Shown piece after piece: positions 62,619 through 64,000 of a stretch of 64,000 bases of DNA. The notes under the pieces were generated by a model. The model did not search any database. It was given only the letters and a program-made list of their open reading frames with translations, and had not been told where the DNA came from. The stretch is taken from the NCBI RefSeq assembly GCF_014489635.1, contig NZ_CP060828.1, positions 6,532,001 to 6,596,000 of the forward strand. The letters run 5' to 3'. Both the position numbers and the translations under genes were made by a program. The stretch is from Streptomyces roseirectus. GTDB taxonomy: Bacteria > Actinomycetota > Actinomycetes > Streptomycetales > Streptomycetaceae. The number at the start of each line of letters is the position of its first letter. Position 1 is the stretch's first letter.

Positions 62619-62707
62619 GGTGGCGCTCCTTCTTTTTCTTTCCAGAGGGTTGGCTGTGCTGCTTACCGTGGCCAGGCGCAGGAGTGCGTGATCCGGCAAC
62701 GGTGTGC

Positions 62708-63709
62708 CTAGGGGAGGGTAACGACCGTCGCCGCGTACACGAGACCCGCCCCGAAACCGATGACGAGCGCCGTGTCGCCGCTCTTCGCCGCCCCGGTCGC
62801 CAGAAGCCGCTCCATCGCGAGCGGGATCGAGGCGGCCGAGGTGTTGCCGGTGGTGCGTACGTCACGCGCGACCGTGACGTGCTCCGGCAGCTTCAGCGTC
62901 TTCACCATCGAGTCGATGATCCGCTCGTTGGCCTGGTGGGGAATGAAGACGTCGAGGTCGCTCGCGGTGATGCCGGCCGCGTCCAGCGCCTGCTGGGCGA
63001 CCTTGGCCATCTCGAAGACGGCCCAGCGGAAGACCGCCTGACCCTCCTGCGTGATGGCGGGGAACTTGTCGACGACGCCGTCGCGGTAGTCCGTCCACGG
63101 CACCGTCTGCTTGATCGTCTCGGACTTGTCGCCCTCCGAGCCCCACACCGTCGGGCCGATCGCCGGCTCCTTCGAGGGGCCCACGACGACCGCGCCGGCG
63201 CCGTCCCCGAACAGGAAGGCGGTCGCCCGGTCCTCCAGGTCGGTCAGGTCGGACAGCCGCTCCACGCCGATGACCAGCACGTACTCCGCGCTGCCCTCGG
63301 CGATCATGCCCTTGGCGAGCGTGAGGCCGTAGCCGAAGCCCGCGCAGCCCGCCGAGATGTCGAACGCGGCGGCCTTGTCGGTGCCCAGCTTGTCGGCGAT
63401 CTCGGTGGCGATCGCCGGCGTCTGCTTGAAGTGCGAGACGGTCGAGACGACCACCGCGCCGATCTGCGCGGCCGTGATGCCCGCGTCGGCGATCGCCTTG
63501 CCGGACGCCTCGACCGACATGGCGGCGACGGTCTCCTCGTCGTTCGCCCAGTGCCGGGTCTCGATGCCGGAACGCGATCGGATCCATTCGTCGGACGAGT
63601 CGATCGTCTCCAGGATGACCTCGTTGGGCACGACGCGGACGGGGCGGTAGCCGCCCACACCGAGGATGCGCGCGTACGGATGACCCTTGCCGGGCTTGAT
63701 CTTCGCCAT
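62708..63709 (-). CDS. fabH: 3-oxoacyl-ACP synthase III
   Basis: This 333-residue enzyme starts fatty acid synthesis by joining acyl-CoA primers to malonyl-ACP. The triad is Cys122 (DISAGCAGFGYGL), His in VFIPHQANERII and Asn in TTGNTSAASIP. In Streptomyces it sets branched versus straight chain primers. It lies between fabD and acpP with 12- and 89-bp gaps. Confidence 0.97.
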   Translation of the reverse strand: MAKIKPGKGHPYARILGVGGYRPVRVVPNEVILETIDSSDEWIRSRSGIETRHWANDEETVAAMSVEASGKAIADAGITAAQIGAVVVSTVSHFKQTPAIATEIADKLGTDKAAAFDISAGCAGFGYGLTLAKGMIAEGSAEYVLVIGVERLSDLTDLEDRATAFLFGDGAGAVVVGPSKEPAIGPTVWGSEGDKSETIKQTVPWTDYRDGVVDKFPAITQEGQAVFRWAVFEMAKVAQQALDAAGITASDLDVFIPHQANERIIDSMVKTLKLPEHVTVARDVRTTGNTSAASIPLAMERLLATGAAKSGDTALVIGFGAGLVYAATVVTLP

Positions 63710-63721
63710 CGGGATCTCCTC

Positions 63722-64000
63722 TCAGGCGCCGTGTTCCGCGATCAGCTCGCGGGCCGCGTCGAGGTCGTCGGGGGTCTTCAGGGCCAGTCTCGGGACGTCG
63801 GGCAGCGCGCGCTTGGCCAGGCCGACGAGGGTGCCGCCGGGCGCGGCCTCGATGATCGCGGTGACGCCCAGCTCCTTGAACGTCTCCATGCACAGGTCCC
63901 AGCGCACCGGGTTCGCGACCTGGCCGACGAGGCGGCTCAGCACCTCGGCGCCGGACGCGACGGCCTCGCCGTCCTTGTTGGAGACGTAGGGCACCGTCGG
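63722..64000 (-). CDS. fabD: Malonyl-CoA:ACP transacylase, C-terminal part
   Basis: Only the last 92 residues are in the window; the 5' part lies beyond the right edge. The segment PTVPYVSNKDGEAV, the LVGQVANPVRWDLCMETFKE helix and IIEAAPGGTLVGLAKRAL match the C-terminal third of FabD. The active Ser and His are outside the window. It is the first visible gene of the fab cluster. Confidence 0.93.
   Translation of the reverse strand, partial: PTVPYVSNKDGEAVASGAEVLSRLVGQVANPVRWDLCMETFKELGVTAIIEAAPGGTLVGLAKRALPDVPRLALKTPDDLDAARELIAEHGA

Overview
The window is high-GC actinobacterial DNA, almost certainly from a Streptomyces chromosome. The evidence is the codon bias, frequent GTG starts, ATGA/GTGA gene overlaps, twin-arginine exported proteins, sugar importers without their own ATPase, and a fabD-fabH-acpP-fabF cluster next to a DUF3145 gene. 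From memory, the gene content and order resemble the S. coelicolor SCO2387 to SCO2445 interval in part. I could not check this.

Layout. 1-5.6 kb: the end of an FG-GAP/VCBS-repeat protein, then a sugar operon (PmoA/DUF6807 protein, lipoprotein binding protein, two permeases, YesL-like membrane protein) behind a LacI-type operator. 5.6-7.9 kb: a GAF sensor kinase with a truncated ATPase domain and a divergent MreB-like actin. 8.1-15.3 kb: a four-gene conflict-type operon (Trypco1 small protein, trypsin-VMAP-C protein, MoxR AAA ATPase, giant vWA-like/pseudokinase/HAD-like protein). 15.4-21 kb: a malonate module (fused carboxyltransferase, MatB, MatC and a divergent FadR-type regulator) with an operator array around the matC promoter. 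21-23.7 kb: a MerR-PP2C fusion, an ATP-grasp enzyme and a hypothetical gene. 23.8-25.5 kb: an IclR regulator and a sugar lactonase. 25.8-28.9 kb: an ImmA-like metallopeptidase, a MAB_1171c-type membrane protein and an FAD monooxygenase in one operon. 29-37.7 kb: arabinan use (Tat-exported binding protein, two permeases, two secreted GH43 enzymes, a GH51 arabinofuranosidase), an Rrf2 regulator, a DUF4360 protein and an intradiol dioxygenase remnant. 37.9-39.7 kb: an aminotransferase with a collagen-like tail. 39.9-48.5 kb: a sugar cluster (exported aldose epimerase, ChvE/Ggu-type importer, U32-like protein, zinc dehydrogenase, enolase-superfamily dehydratase). 48.7-60.9 kb: SCO2400-like protein, serine hydrolase, M14 carboxypeptidase, MDR reductase with divergent MarR, EI24 protein, a 151-bp tandem repeat, a secreted C15-like peptidase with Ser at the Cys position, a second aldose epimerase, an SGNH lipoprotein and DUF3145. 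61-64 kb: fabF, acpP, fabH and partial fabD.

How it fits together. Secreted GH43 enzymes and GH51 arabinofuranosidase would yield arabinose oligomers and L-arabinose for two importers. A dehydrogenase, a lactonase and an acid-sugar dehydratase form the logic of an oxidative pentose/hexose route. One near-palindrome, GTTCGATATTTCGAAC-like, lies at the promoter regions of all four units, including the IclR gene, which suggests a single IclR regulon. The malonate module pairs import and CoA activation with a carboxyltransferase that may decarboxylate malonyl-CoA. The most unusual locus is the 8.1-15.3 kb operon, which has the parts of the published MoxR-VMAP conflict systems but a vWA-like component built from several degenerate enzyme domains.
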